This document shows, one piece after another, positions 46,509-58,312 of a stretch of DNA of 64,000 bases; position 1 is the first letter of the stretch, and every line of letters starts with the position of its first letter. The stretch spans positions 11,642,749 to 11,706,748 of the forward strand of contig OY720638.1 in the NCBI GenBank assembly GCA_963169105.1, read 5' to 3'. The translations under genes were made by a program, and so were the position numbers. The DNA comes from Ceriagrion tenellum. Its lineage: Eukaryota; Arthropoda; Insecta; Odonata; Coenagrionidae. Under the pieces are notes generated by a model. It made no database searches and was not told where the DNA came from. It saw only the letters and a list, made by a program, of their open reading frames with translations.

Positions 46509-49500
46509 GCGACGATACCTGCTACCTCGGCGAGACTGCGCCGAGTTGGAGCGAGCCATAGTACCTCCGAGTGTGGCCACTACATCTGCATCTCCTATCC
46601 CTCACAGAGCGCCATGTGATTTTCTTATCATCCTTTCCTACGTATTCTTTCTCGTATCCTATTTTTACTCGTCTATTCGATCGCCAACATCTGCCAAAAA
46701 CGACATACATAGTTAGCTTCAATTGTCTTTCGATTTCTTTCACCGACGTTATTCATCCGCAAAGGCATCATTTCACGCTCAAGTTCCAGTGAAATACTTG
46801 AATGCTGTTGTTTTTTTCCAATATTTGCCGGAGCATTTTGGCTGTTGCTGCTCGTGAAATTTATTATATCTTGTGCTATGAACCGTTCCATTAAGGTAAA
46901 GGACTTTTGCTATTAAGAACCTATCATTGGAGAAAGAAGAACTTAAAAAAAAGAAACGCAATATACTGATTAAAGTTAACGAGCCCATCAAAGACTTTCT
47001 CAATTCTTTCCAAACTTAAATAATGTTTCCCAGATGGTGTCTCCATCAATGATATTTTTAAATAGCCTGCAGAGGGGAAATAAAAAAAAGTGAAGGGTGT
47101 CGTTTCCACATTTCTGCGGAAATTGTTCTGCTTTCGACGTTGGGAATATCTCCAGATATGAGTTGGGATGTTAGCTCTTAACTGCTCGGAGAGTAAAGAG
47201 TTTGAATGGAAAATAATTCACACATTCTCCAGCAGAGTCACATTAATATCTTTCATTTCGATAAAGCATTTCAAAGGTTAAGTACTTGGCTGTAAACCAC
47301 ATGGTCGTCAATATTTCTTAGTAGAAGGAGAACTGACAATGAACTTTTAGAGCCAAAAGTTTTTCTCAGGAAAGGGGAAAAGTTCCCTCCGTCGGTGCAA
47401 TAGCATAGTGCCACCACGGCCAAGGGTTGCCCCAGCTAGAAGTCACTTAGTTTAGCTTAGCAGTTTATACGTCTTACCTTTTCAAGGGTTCAAATTCGTT
47501 TCCAGGAGAATAACCAACATTCAAACGTAAAATATTATTTTTAAAGGTAGGAAAGTGGCTATTGAATTATACAAAAGCATCGTATATAAAATTCAAATAT
47601 TTTAAGTCATAGAAAATTCCTCCAAACACCAAAATATTAATAATATTATTATTAATAATAATAAATATTCGAAAACAATTCGGCTTGAATTTGGAGAGGA
47701 AGTGAATGAGTCACCCAATATAGCCAGAGCGCAAAAATCAGGCATCGAATAAGCTTGGAAGTATTTAATCAGAACTTTACCCTGATATGTCATAAGTGCA
47801 ATCCTATATTCCGTCTAAATTTAAAATTGGGCTGATCGAACATTTTTGGTACAACAGCAAACTAAAATAGAACAAAGAAGGTGAAAAAATTAAATGCAAC
47901 AAAAACACCTCTAAGCTGAATAAAAAACACTACGATACAGCTAAAGAAAATTAGAACGATAAACGATAATTAAGATGTCAACTCAGTAAAATCAGTAAGA
48001 ATAAAATAATTTCAGTACTGAAATTCGTATTAAGTATACTACTAGGATTACGGGTGGTCCAGTGGGCCATAATGAATTTCAAGCGTCCCAGTAATGAATT
48101 CCAAGCCAAATACCACATAATCATTCCAAAAAAAGGAGAATGCGAACGTACCTCCATTTATTTCACTGCTCATTAATGCTCAGACACTCAATGCTAAGGA
48201 TACAGTGAGTTACTTGCTCATAATTATAAGTTTTCAATTTTAGAAATGAATAAAAAAATAACCATGGTCAAAGATTTCCGAGCAGATATTCAAACAAACG
48301 CGATAACTGTCTTCTGGAAAGGGGAAAGCAAAAAAATCTGTTTGTCATTTATTTCACACGCCAGGGAGAAATTTCCAGCCACTCATCTTCTCGGAAGTCG
48401 GAGTTATGTACGCACTTGAAAACATTCCATAAATGCCTCTACGTGGACAGCAATGCGTGTATTCATTCTTGGGATGTGAATTCATAATGACCTTCACGCC
48501 TTTGTGCCGCTGGAAACAGTTTAGCCGAAAACCGGATCCCCCAGCTTGAGACAAGCCACCTCACGTGAACCACGCATATACAAGATGAGCGGTCGGGAAA
48601 TTACGCTCACATTCCTCAAAACTTTCCCTCATGAAATACGAGGACGGGTGTGGAGGACGCTCTCCCCCAAAGTCTCCATAAATCCCATTCCGTGGAGAGC
48701 GTACTTTCTCCCCCCCCCACCCACTGCCCTCCCCTCCCCCCATCACTTCCTCGCTTTACCCGTTTCCAGGACAGTTTTCCCGTTCACTCTTACAAATGGA
48801 TAACTTCCATAATTTTTCGCCCTGGTTCCCACAACATTTGATACGAAGATCAGGTTTTTCACTAAACGCAAAGTCGTGGTCAATAAATTCCCACTATACG
48901 AGATCACCAGAGAACGAAAATAATTATGAAAAATAACTTGCAAGGTTGCACCTTTACAATGATTTAAAATAGTCCCACTTATTCATTCATGGTAATTCTG
49001 CTCCATAGTCTAGCCCCACAAACTCCGTTCACGCCTCTGTCTTGGTTTGACACGTCATTATCAGGCCTTCTCGCTTTAAAGTAAACATTCCAACAATGTT
49101 TATTATTAGTAGTGACTTCGTCATCACTGGAATTACCCAGGAATGTTGTAAATCAATTACATCATGGATAAGAGACTCGCCATCAAATCTTGAATATCAA
49201 CTTATACATCGATTCAATGAAAAAATCCAAGGACGTGTATCATTATCGGTTTTAGAATGTCATGAATGTAATAAAAATTGAGTAGGTGGAATAATTTTAC
49301 CAAGAGTTTGCGTAAGATACCGAAAAGAATGACTAAACGTGAAACTTTGCCCATTCATCGAACAGAAATATTGAAAGTATGCCCATGGCAAAATCGAGGT
49401 TAAACGGATATCAATGATTTTTAATAGCTAATGTTGTCCCAAAAACCTCTCTCCACTTGAATTTAATGTTAATTAAGTATACATATTGGCATTTTAGAGA

Positions 49501-50387
49501 GCTCGGGATATACACCTTCTTTTACCTTACACCAAGTTGTCAGACTCCTGAATCGTGACTGTTGTATTCGTCGTAATAAAACTCTTGTTCTCCATGAGAA
49601 GATGGGATCACTAATAAATGGGGATGCAGTAACAATATTTTTACGATTCAGATCAACAACTTAAAATTTGACATGAGCGTAGCACTCTGAGTATTACACA
49701 GATTTTTAGGAAGTAATTTTTGTGATAAAATCTCTGGAGTGATGTTAAGTAGAATTAAATAAACGCAAATTTTAGAGCCCATTTATGATGATGAGTGACT
49801 GATGCGAGCTAAGATTTCAGTCAGTAACTTATGTCATCGTTATACTACTTAATGCACTGGCTAAGAGTCAGCTATCACTACAAATAAAATGGAGAGCTGA
49901 AAGCTTAATAGTTCATTGCTTTACTAAGTTTCCCAACTGAAAGCGAAGAAAAGTATTCACTTCATGGATGGAGAGATGTGAACAGCCATAGAAATTTTGA
50001 GCCACAAATATCTGCAGCTAAAGGCGAAATTGAGGAAGAATTTTGGAAGACTTTGGCGTTTTTTTGGAGTTGTACGTGATATATGAACGGGATAGGATGA
50101 AAGTGGGTTTAAAACCAGACACAAATATTTGTACCATTTTGGTAAATCCCTTACTTTCGTGTGCACGTTAAAAATGAATGTGCTCTTTGATTAAGCAATC
50201 ATAGGCAGAGTATTCTTAACAAACTGTGTTTTCATTTTTTTATAACTGATTTTAGCCTCTCCCAAAAAAATTGTAGGTTCGCTTTGCTCAGCATAACCTA
50301 AAATATAAACAGTTACTTCATTGAAGTGAAAAAAAATAAGAGGCGCTCACCATATTGACTGAGCCAAACACTATGTAATCAATAGAG
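46509..50387. other. No gene seen
   Basis: AT-rich with a C-rich low-complexity stretch at 48700-48745 and the weak tRNA-like head at 47.45 kb. Confidence 0.55.
47445..47508 (+). repeat. Possible tRNA-like SINE head (very degenerate)
   Basis: The plus strand has TAGCTTAGCAGTTTATACG (A-box position) followed after 33 bp by GGGTTCAAATTCG (B-box position). Only the two boxes and their spacing support it. Confidence 0.35.
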
Positions 50388-50794
50388 TTTGCCGGGTGCA
50401 CCGGCCGTTGTCATTTTCCGCAGGCGTAATGAATCGGTCTGCCACGATCCATTAGCTACTTAAATCCAAATCAGCCTGCATTGAGCTATACGATCCCGTG
50501 TTCGCGCTGTCCGGTAATCAGGGTACACGAGCCGAGAAGGTGTAGATCATGCTTTCCATGAATCTAAGCAAGTTGAAAGCGGTACCCGATCCCTACTTGA
50601 GTGTCTTGTGGAGGGCACTTCAAGTACAGTACTCCGTCTGTCGGATGAGACGTTAAACCGTGGTCCCCTTGGCGCCTTTCGGTAAGGGCAGGCTAATTCC
50701 GACGCCGGGTTTCTATCCACCCTTCCTCCCTTACCAATGGCGCAAATGACCTTAGCTGTCGGTAACCTCCCCAAAAATCCAATCCAATCCAATC
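50388..50794 (+). repeat. SINE-like repeat with (AATCC)n tail
   Basis: A GC-richer block in AT-rich surroundings that ends in AATCCAATCCAATCCAATC (50775-50793), a short-repeat tail typical of SINEs or LINE tails. The internal block CGGATGAGACGTTAAACCG (50642-50660) is wording I associate with conserved central domains of invertebrate SINEs. I could not identify a clean tRNA head; a candidate lies around 50485-50530. No coding content; the open frame on the minus strand is incidental. Confidence 0.65.
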
Positions 50795-53524
50795 GAAAGC
50801 GGAGACCCTATGGAACACTTTTTCCAGTTTTTCTATTGCATCTTAACAGTATGAAGTGCTTAAAGTTGCATATGCATCACAGTCGGTTGAAAGTGACAAG
50901 TGCTCAGATTTCCCATTTACCAGCACACCCTCGAACATGTTACATATTTTCGACAAAACTATCGTAAAAACTGACTCCTAACTATCGTCCGCGATGAGTG
51001 CTATGCTATGCCGCATTGTTTGGAGGCAGCCAAGAAGTGCTCAAAAGCGTAAATATTATGAGCTGTGGCAGAACTTCAATTGGCTCTGGCATCATTTAAC
51101 GCACTACTCTAGGCATTCCTGACAACGATGCAGTTGTAGGCTAAAGCTAGAAGCCGGTTCTACCACAAAAACTGTATTGGTCAGAGTTACATTCTTTACA
51201 GAAACATTGCGAATTACAGAACTTTGACATTCTATTTTTTCCCAAAAAAATGATGGCTCGGCTAAAGGGACTAAGTTTTGACACTATGGAATATATTTAG
51301 AAGGAATTACAGGCTGTTCTTTACAGCATTTAACTTCTCAGAAATGCAGCGAGCAATCGAAAGGATGACATGGGTGGCGGGATGGTCGTCGAAAGTCACT
51401 AAGGAATTATTGCGGAGGATATGGATACCAATCGGGTATACAATTAGTCAAAATTTTTTAGACCGAGTACGGAAACCCTTTGAATTCAGCTTTTCAAAAG
51501 GCCTAAATTGTGTTTCCTACTGTATAACGAAGTAATTATATTAGGAAAAAATAATGTTTCAAGAGGCGGTATTAGCATATCTGTTTCTTGGCCGTGACCA
51601 GTGTCACTGCCTTGGACTTATTCCTCTTCAGTGAGGCTAAGAGATAAATAATCAAAAATTGCTGAGCTTTTGATTACTTTCTTCTTTGCGTTGGAATAAA
51701 TCCACCAAAGTTTAAACGGAGAGTAGATGTCGGCATTGTGCGTACAGTCTACGATAAGGCCCTTGTCGACCTTTCTTAATAAAGTCATGAAAATGCTTTG
51801 TAAATTTTCAACGAACATGTTTATATATATCATTATTTTAATTTCATCCTGCAATATCCCTTTCAATGATATCCCTAGAACTAAGGTGGAAAAAATATTG
51901 CTTCTTCAGCATTCCACGCATTACTCGCTCTTATATAAGACCCTTAGTTCTTGGATTTATCTTCATCTTTCATAACAGATATATTACCTCTCCGAGAATA
52001 ATCTCATTTCGTCTTTCACCTTCTTAACTTTTTCTCTCTGTTAAGGACCATCCATTCATCGGTCCATGTGCAGATTGAAAAATTTCTCCACCAAAACCCT
52101 TGTTAGTACGCGATGGTTTCCTTCAAATCAAACTCTAACTACACCCAATTTATGAAGTGACTTCGATGTAAAAACTAGATGACCCATTTTGCTAATCCCC
52201 TAAAGGGATCGTGAAAGTCTTACGGAGGGCAATGTTGAAAACGCCTCAAAAACAAGAGGGAATAACAATATAGCAGAGTCTTACTTGTGACACCTTAAAA
52301 TATCAGATTTATTTTTTAGACATCACTTTTAATTTAGACTATTATGGAAGACAAGCTGCATTCAACATGATCTAATTTTCCTAGAGCTATGCATATAAAT
52401 GAAATATGAAAGAATGTAAAAGAGTTTTTGAACCACTTGCATTAAATTGTTTGAAACTGGTTATTACCGGACTTAGGATGGATATGACCTTAAAAATTTT
52501 AAACTTCGACTGCCCAAATTCCAAAATTATGCGGCCCCTTGAATAAAATTCATAGGAAATGTCATTCAGTTATGAACTATTTCTGGACAAAACTTGACTG
52601 GAGGAAATCACTTCCTTCCACAGCCATAATATTTGTTATGCAAACGATTTGTTTGTTATTCGGGATTATATACTTTGATCCCTCTTCATGGAGGAATTTT
52701 AGCCTCTACTACACAAAAATCATGATACCATTATCATTTAGCTCCTTCAAAGCTCTTAGCATCTTGTGCATCCATTCATGTAGCCCAACATTAGTGTTCT
52801 CTTTCAGCTCTTAAGCCCTCAACATAACCCACCCCTCCGGTTCCGAGCCACACCAAAGGCCTCCCGGCACACTCATCCTTCCCACGCCCGCAACTGCTTC
52901 CAACCACTTCCTCGCTTGCCTTCCCCCACCCAAAGCTAATCTTCTCCATTTCTACCGTACCCGTATTTCAAAGGCCACTTATTTGAGTTTAACTAATCTT
53001 TCCTTAAGGCGCTTCAAGCATACCTTGGATTTCCTTAGCCCATGTAGCTTTTATTGCTGTTTCTACGACACCCATTTTTATCTCGGAAAAAAACGAATTC
53101 GTGAGCGGATCCACCTGCTCCATTTTAAGTCCCCATATTCACACTTTCTCTGACTTTTCTGCGGTTAGAGAATCTCATTATATTCGTTCTCTAATGATTG
53201 GTCTTCATCCCATAACTTTCACCCAGTTCTGAGTTGTTACAAATTTGCCGCCAGACTTGGTCTGACTGAGTACCTTATACTTGGCAACAAACAATTCTAT
53301 TTCATTAGATACGCTTCTCATTACTAATACTGCAATATATGCTCTCTTTTATTTGTGTTCGAGGAGATCATTCTGCCACTTACATGGTTAGTTTTATTGA
53401 TCCGCGATTCTCACATTTTACTCCTCTTCCGAATAGGAACCGAAAACACTAGAGGAATGTCTTCTAGGCACAATCAAAGATAAAAAAAAGTATTCCGAAA
53501 AATTTCCTTACTATTTCTTACAGC

Positions 53525-53733
53525 CATGTGTACACGATGCAAGTATCCGCGCAATAGATGCATGAACACATTTAACATTGAAATTTCACCGTGCAAACAC
53601 CGTAAATTGCGCAATTGCATGAACGCATGGCCATACAATGTAATTTGTAATTTGGTCCAGTTGTAATTTGGAGCATTTGTCCTTGCATTCGTTTGGCCAC
53701 ATACTGGTGCGAGTACGTGCATCGTGTGAACAT
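53525..53733. mobile_element. Small inverted-repeat element (possible MITE, about 209 bp)
   Basis: The left end ATGTGTACACGATGCAAGTA (53525-) and right end (reverse complement ATGTTCACACGATGCACGTA) match over about 28 bp with several mismatches. The interior repeats the phrases TAATTTGTAATTTGG and GCATGAACGCATGG. No ORF. Target duplication not clear. Confidence 0.45.
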
Positions 53734-54450
53734 ACCTTAAACCTTGATAGAAACACCGCTCTTATAACACTATTTTTAATTGATACCTTTCGACATCTGT
53801 GCCATGCATACCTCGTCGTTTCCTGTCACTTTCACATTCCCACTCCTCACACTTTCCATGCGATGGGGTTCCCGAATGTATTCTATTTTCAGTCTTTTAA
53901 TTTTTCATTTTACTCAGCCGCTTATCCACGCAGTGTCCCACTGCTGACACTCATCATCCTTTTTTGAATCTACACGGGTTCAGATCTTTCATTTTAGTGA
54001 GCCCGCTATTCCGTGTTTCAATCAGTTCCCAAACAACCTGAATATGTTATCGTCCCCATACTTCCCTTGTCTCAGAGACTTTTTCCCTTAACACGTTATA
54101 TAACGCCTAGTAAGTAGATTGGAATAACTCACTCTATGTTTACTACTTCTACTATACTCCATTGTGCATTTTCTTGATCGTATGCCTCGTATCCTTCGCA
54201 TTTTAAAATCCCCGCTTCTCCTTCCCTTATTCTCCCTGTAACCCTATTTATTAAATGTTCCCCATTTTTTATTTTCTCTTTCTCCTCCAATATTTTTTAT
54301 TAATTTTCATCAAGTTTCATGTACTCTACCTACCCCTATGTTCGCTTAGATGTTCTATTTAATTATTATTGATGTAAAGTTAAATTTCAGTTCCAACCAG
54401 CAATAGTTTTAATATGTATCTATACTTAGGATAGTATGAAATATGATAAA

Positions 54451-54491
54451 GATATCCCTTGATTTTTGTTTTATAGAAATTAAGGGATATC
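54451..54491. repeat. Short hairpin, 15-nt arms
   Basis: GATATCCCTTGATTT pairs with AAATTAAGGGATATC, one mismatch, 11-nt loop. AT-rich; significance unknown. Confidence 0.8.
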
Positions 54492-55424
54492 GTTACTTAT
54501 TGAAAAAACCCATTGCTGACTATGATTTAATAAATTGGCTCTCTCAAATCCCTGGGCAGCCAGCATTTTATTTCACATACTATTTCTGTTGGTAAACAAT
54601 CGCATAGTGAGAAAACGACTTTATTATATGGCTAGAAATTGTGTCGTACATCAAAAGAGAGAAGTAATCGTTGGTCGCCGGATGTCACTCTAAATTTATC
54701 AGAACTCTTTCCGTAGATATTGCTTTTTGTTATTAATCACGTTGGAATTCGCATGTCGAATCAACTGTTTTCTCGGGTAATCCTAGAGAAATTTGTTTGT
54801 ATATACAAAGGCTTGCAATTTGGTTCGTAATAAATAGCGCCGAGTACCACTAAAATTATTTGGGAAATAAAGTGGTCTTCTCATTACGACCTGTATGATG
54901 AGCCACTGCAAACCTCTATTCGGATGGCAAACTTCTGCTAATGATATGTGCGTTACATTGCCGAATAATTTCTAGAATTCCTCGAATAATGACCTCATCT
55001 TTTTTCTTTACTTAATTTTAGGATTCTGGAATTCACTTGGCTCACTTCTCGTGCCTCATTTCGGAGAACCATATTCCTCTCCGAATTCCATGACAAATTG
55101 CCTTTATGCGAAAAATGATTTGTAAATTAAGTGCCGTAAAGGGTAACCGGGATGCGTTCCGTAATGCACTGCTAATTTCCCATTTTAGCTGTTTAAAATT
55201 CTTGTGCTACAGGCGGTGGAAATTGGATTTAATTTCATCAAAATATGATTATAATGGTTATATGTTTATATGGGGAGGTGAGAAACAACAATGGTCATTT
55301 ACGCCATACTCTTAACGAAAAACGACAATGGAACCATGGTTTTACGTCCCATTTGCTGGACAAAGAACTTCTACTCGAAGCGCTCTTCACGCAACACCTG
55401 AGTAAGAATTGAAATCCGCAGAAA

Positions 55425-55505
55425 TATGTCTGCCACCATCGGGATTCAAACACCAGCCCTCAAGAGTGAAAGCCAGTACTAACTCCATTGCTCCAACCCG
55501 ATCCC
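55425..55505 (-). repeat. tRNA-like SINE head (degenerate)
   Basis: The minus strand has an A-box-like stretch GGAGCAATGGAGTTAGTACT (55475-55494) and a B-box-like GTGTTTGAATCCC (55441-55453) at tRNA spacing. Stems are poorly kept. No body or tail delimited. Confidence 0.45.
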
Positions 55506-56051
55506 CGAATGATAAGTGCGAAGAGACATGAAATAATGAAACGCCAAATGATGCACATAGTTTCTTCAAAAACTGTGCATAATTAGATTCTTGCGGAATC
55601 ACCTCCAAGTGAGACAAACCTTCTTCCGACAACCAGGTTATCAATGCTCCCATATCTAGAAGTCCTCAGGATACTCGTTCCGCTTTCCCACTGTCATCTT
55701 TCATGCTTTACGGTTGATTTTCTTCCTGACAAACGAAGTCGCATGGAATGAGATACTTGGATGGTTTCTTATAACTTTTGAGCGTCTTCACTAAGACTCA
55801 CATCTCGTGATCCTAAAATTGGAGGTGGTTACATTTTCAATAAATCATATTAGGTTTTTCAAGTTAACCGTAACGCGAACACTGTTTTCGACTGAAAACA
55901 ATCAAGGGAAACTATGATGACGGCGCATTCGATTTAATAGCGAAATGATTCAGACGACGGTGGTGGGCCGGAGAAATGGAAGAAAGTTCGAGATGGTATT
56001 CGAGATCAGTCGGGCGAGAGTGTAGGACACTCGGGGAGTCATCTGGACGAG

Positions 56052-56130
56052 TGGGGGATCGGAAGTGGGACGAGGGTGAGGAGGGAGGGGAGGGGGTTAG
56101 GGGAGGGAGGGCAGGAGGTGGGGGAGGACG
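56052..56130 (+). other. G-rich tract with quadruplex potential
   Basis: More than ten GGG/GGGG runs within 80 bp on the plus strand (for example GGAGGGAGGGGAGGGGGTTA). Purine-rich without CpG. The open frames across it are low-complexity Gly/Glu/Arg. Confidence 0.6.
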
Positions 56131-57841
56131 AAAGAGAGGCTCTCGATCCCCCCTTCCCTCCCACGGCAGCCTCCGGGCTCCTCGACGAGCTTCAGTCTCC
56201 CAAAGTGAGATGTTTCCACTCACTTCTGCTGCACCCATTTACACACCCATTGCCCCACCCGGTCGCAGCTTACTGCGGTAAGTCTTAAAGTTACGGCGGT
56301 TGCAAAAAAGAGGCCAGGGTTGAATTTAGGTAGTTTGAGCGAAATATCATTCTACCTAGAAATCAATGAGTTTGGTCTCATTTTTCAGAAAAATATATCC
56401 ATTGACATAAAAAATTCAACCCTTTACCTTTATTACTTTCCGAGATATTTGCCAAAAAATACCATCCCTTTTACATGGGGAATGGTACGTGTATGCACTC
56501 CAGAGAGACCTTATACTAAAAATGAGGCATTTCCTACCCTTAGATCTCGTAAAAAAATCAACAGTGTGTAGTTCGTGTGTTTTCTCAACTACTTTGAAAA
56601 TTAATCATATTGTCACCGCAGTTAATTCTTCGGGATCACAATAAACCTTTCGTTTGGATGGAGTTTCAAACGTACCGCGTGAAAAAAATGAGTCAAGTTA
56701 AAGACTTATTTAGATATTTTCATTTGATTACTTACAATTTTTTGTCATGTAAAACTATTTTTTTGCACTACAAATGATGCAGTATTTTATTCGTTTCTCA
56801 CAGTTGGTGAAATTAAAACGTATGAATCGATTATGGTATCTATTATGATTAGGGAACTATCTCGCTCGCATTACCTTAAGGTTGCACTCGACCACTCTGA
56901 CTTATGTTCCCTTCCCAGAAGTCCCCACCTGGATATTCGATTGGAGAACTATTTATCTTCCAGAATTTTATTTCGGGAGGAGTGCCATCATGTCATGAGA
57001 ATGCAATGCTGCATCTTCTAGGAAGATTAATGCAATGGTTTCCGTTGCCTTCCACATCGTAGTACCCCGGCCAATTAGCGGATTTCATTCTCGTCAGAAG
57101 CTGTGGCTGTTGATACCGTACCGATCTCCTTTATCTGCACCATCAGTACTTTCGCTGCGACTGTTGCCTGTCAAGAGTGGGGCCGGATCATTAGCGTGGC
57201 ATGCAAAACATTCTCGTGGTCTCGTTAGAGAAAAAGTTTCCTTTCAACACGATTACGAATACAAACTTTGATTGAGAATAAGGTGGGTGGTCTAGAAAAA
57301 TTATGGAATAATAACGTGTGTTTCATGTTTTATTTTATCGATTTAGCTTGGGGAAAGAGACTCGACCTATGAAATCTTCTCAAATGAACGTGTTTAAGTA
57401 TTACTAACCTTTGTCTGGCTGTGCGAAAAGTTTTCGCAAGAGAGAGCGAAAGTTTTTATGTGAGACTTCCCATCATACAAAGTTTTGAGGGCTTTTCATT
57501 ACAAAAACTTATCGGGAGTAATTAGGCACGAGCTAGAGAGGATCCAACGGTCAAAAGGTGGCTTCAGGATGCTGAAACAAGCTACAAACGTGCTATCATA
57601 GTCACAGAAACTTACAAAATATTTCGCCATGATTCGTGCTCAAGAGACTGAACTGTTGCTGCAATGATTCGTGAGCCCAACGTAGGAAAACGGATATTTG
57701 TGTGGTAAGTTCGGAGATTACCTCAATTATTTTGACATCCATGCGGGAAATTAATTATGGGGACTCTCAAGGAACTGGTAAGGAACCACATCACACTCAT
57801 GTGGTCCGGTATTACTCCACCAAATGCATGAAAGGTAATCT

Positions 57842-58312
57842 ACTTCTAAATACTACCCTGCGAGTTATCGCGTGTGAGCGTGGCAGGGGATACCAGCCGT
57901 GCAAAGGTGTAAGGGATAAGGTTTTGGGAGGTAATATGGTGAAAAGTATTATAGGAGTGCATTGAGTGGAGCTCAGTTTTATTACGGTCAATTTAATGAG
58001 TATAAAGAACGATTTTTTGTTCTTATCTGTTCGGCAATGTATCTCTCTTATTTTATCGCTTTTGTCAGACCTAGAGATGTAGTGTGGCGTCATGATAATA
58101 TTATCTGTGTCACTGTGAAACACACCAGTTCTAAATTTCTCAAGCAAACCGAGCCTTAGCGTGTATCCTTAGAGTTTCTAAGAGCTTCCAGCTTAATCCC
58201 TCTAAAAGCTGAGAAACACTATAATGTATGCTCATAGCAGTTTTTAACGAATCGCGCATCTTTCCTTTGAATTTTATATATTTTTTGGTTAAAGCTTTCT
58301 GTCCAGGGTCTC
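57842..58312 (-). mobile_element. 5'-truncated CR1/jockey-type LINE tail
   Basis: A third copy of the same 3' segment, minus strand. Recognisable pieces are LEKFRTGVFHSDTDNI, ISRSDKSDKIREIHCRTDKN and the 3' UTR block next to CTCGCAGGGTAGTA. It begins near the Gly-Thr-Trp-Asp-Pro position, only a few codons from where the 46.5-kb copy begins. It keeps a longer open frame (57812-58147) than the other two copies but cannot encode a working enzyme. Confidence 0.75.

Larger units (their letters stand above)
50795..57841. other. No gene seen
   Basis: Contains the 53.5-kb inverted-repeat element, the 54.45-kb hairpin, the 55.4-kb tRNA-like head and the 56.05-kb G-rich tract. 52800-53200 and 53750-54300 are pyrimidine-rich on plus. 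No coding motif. Confidence 0.5.
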
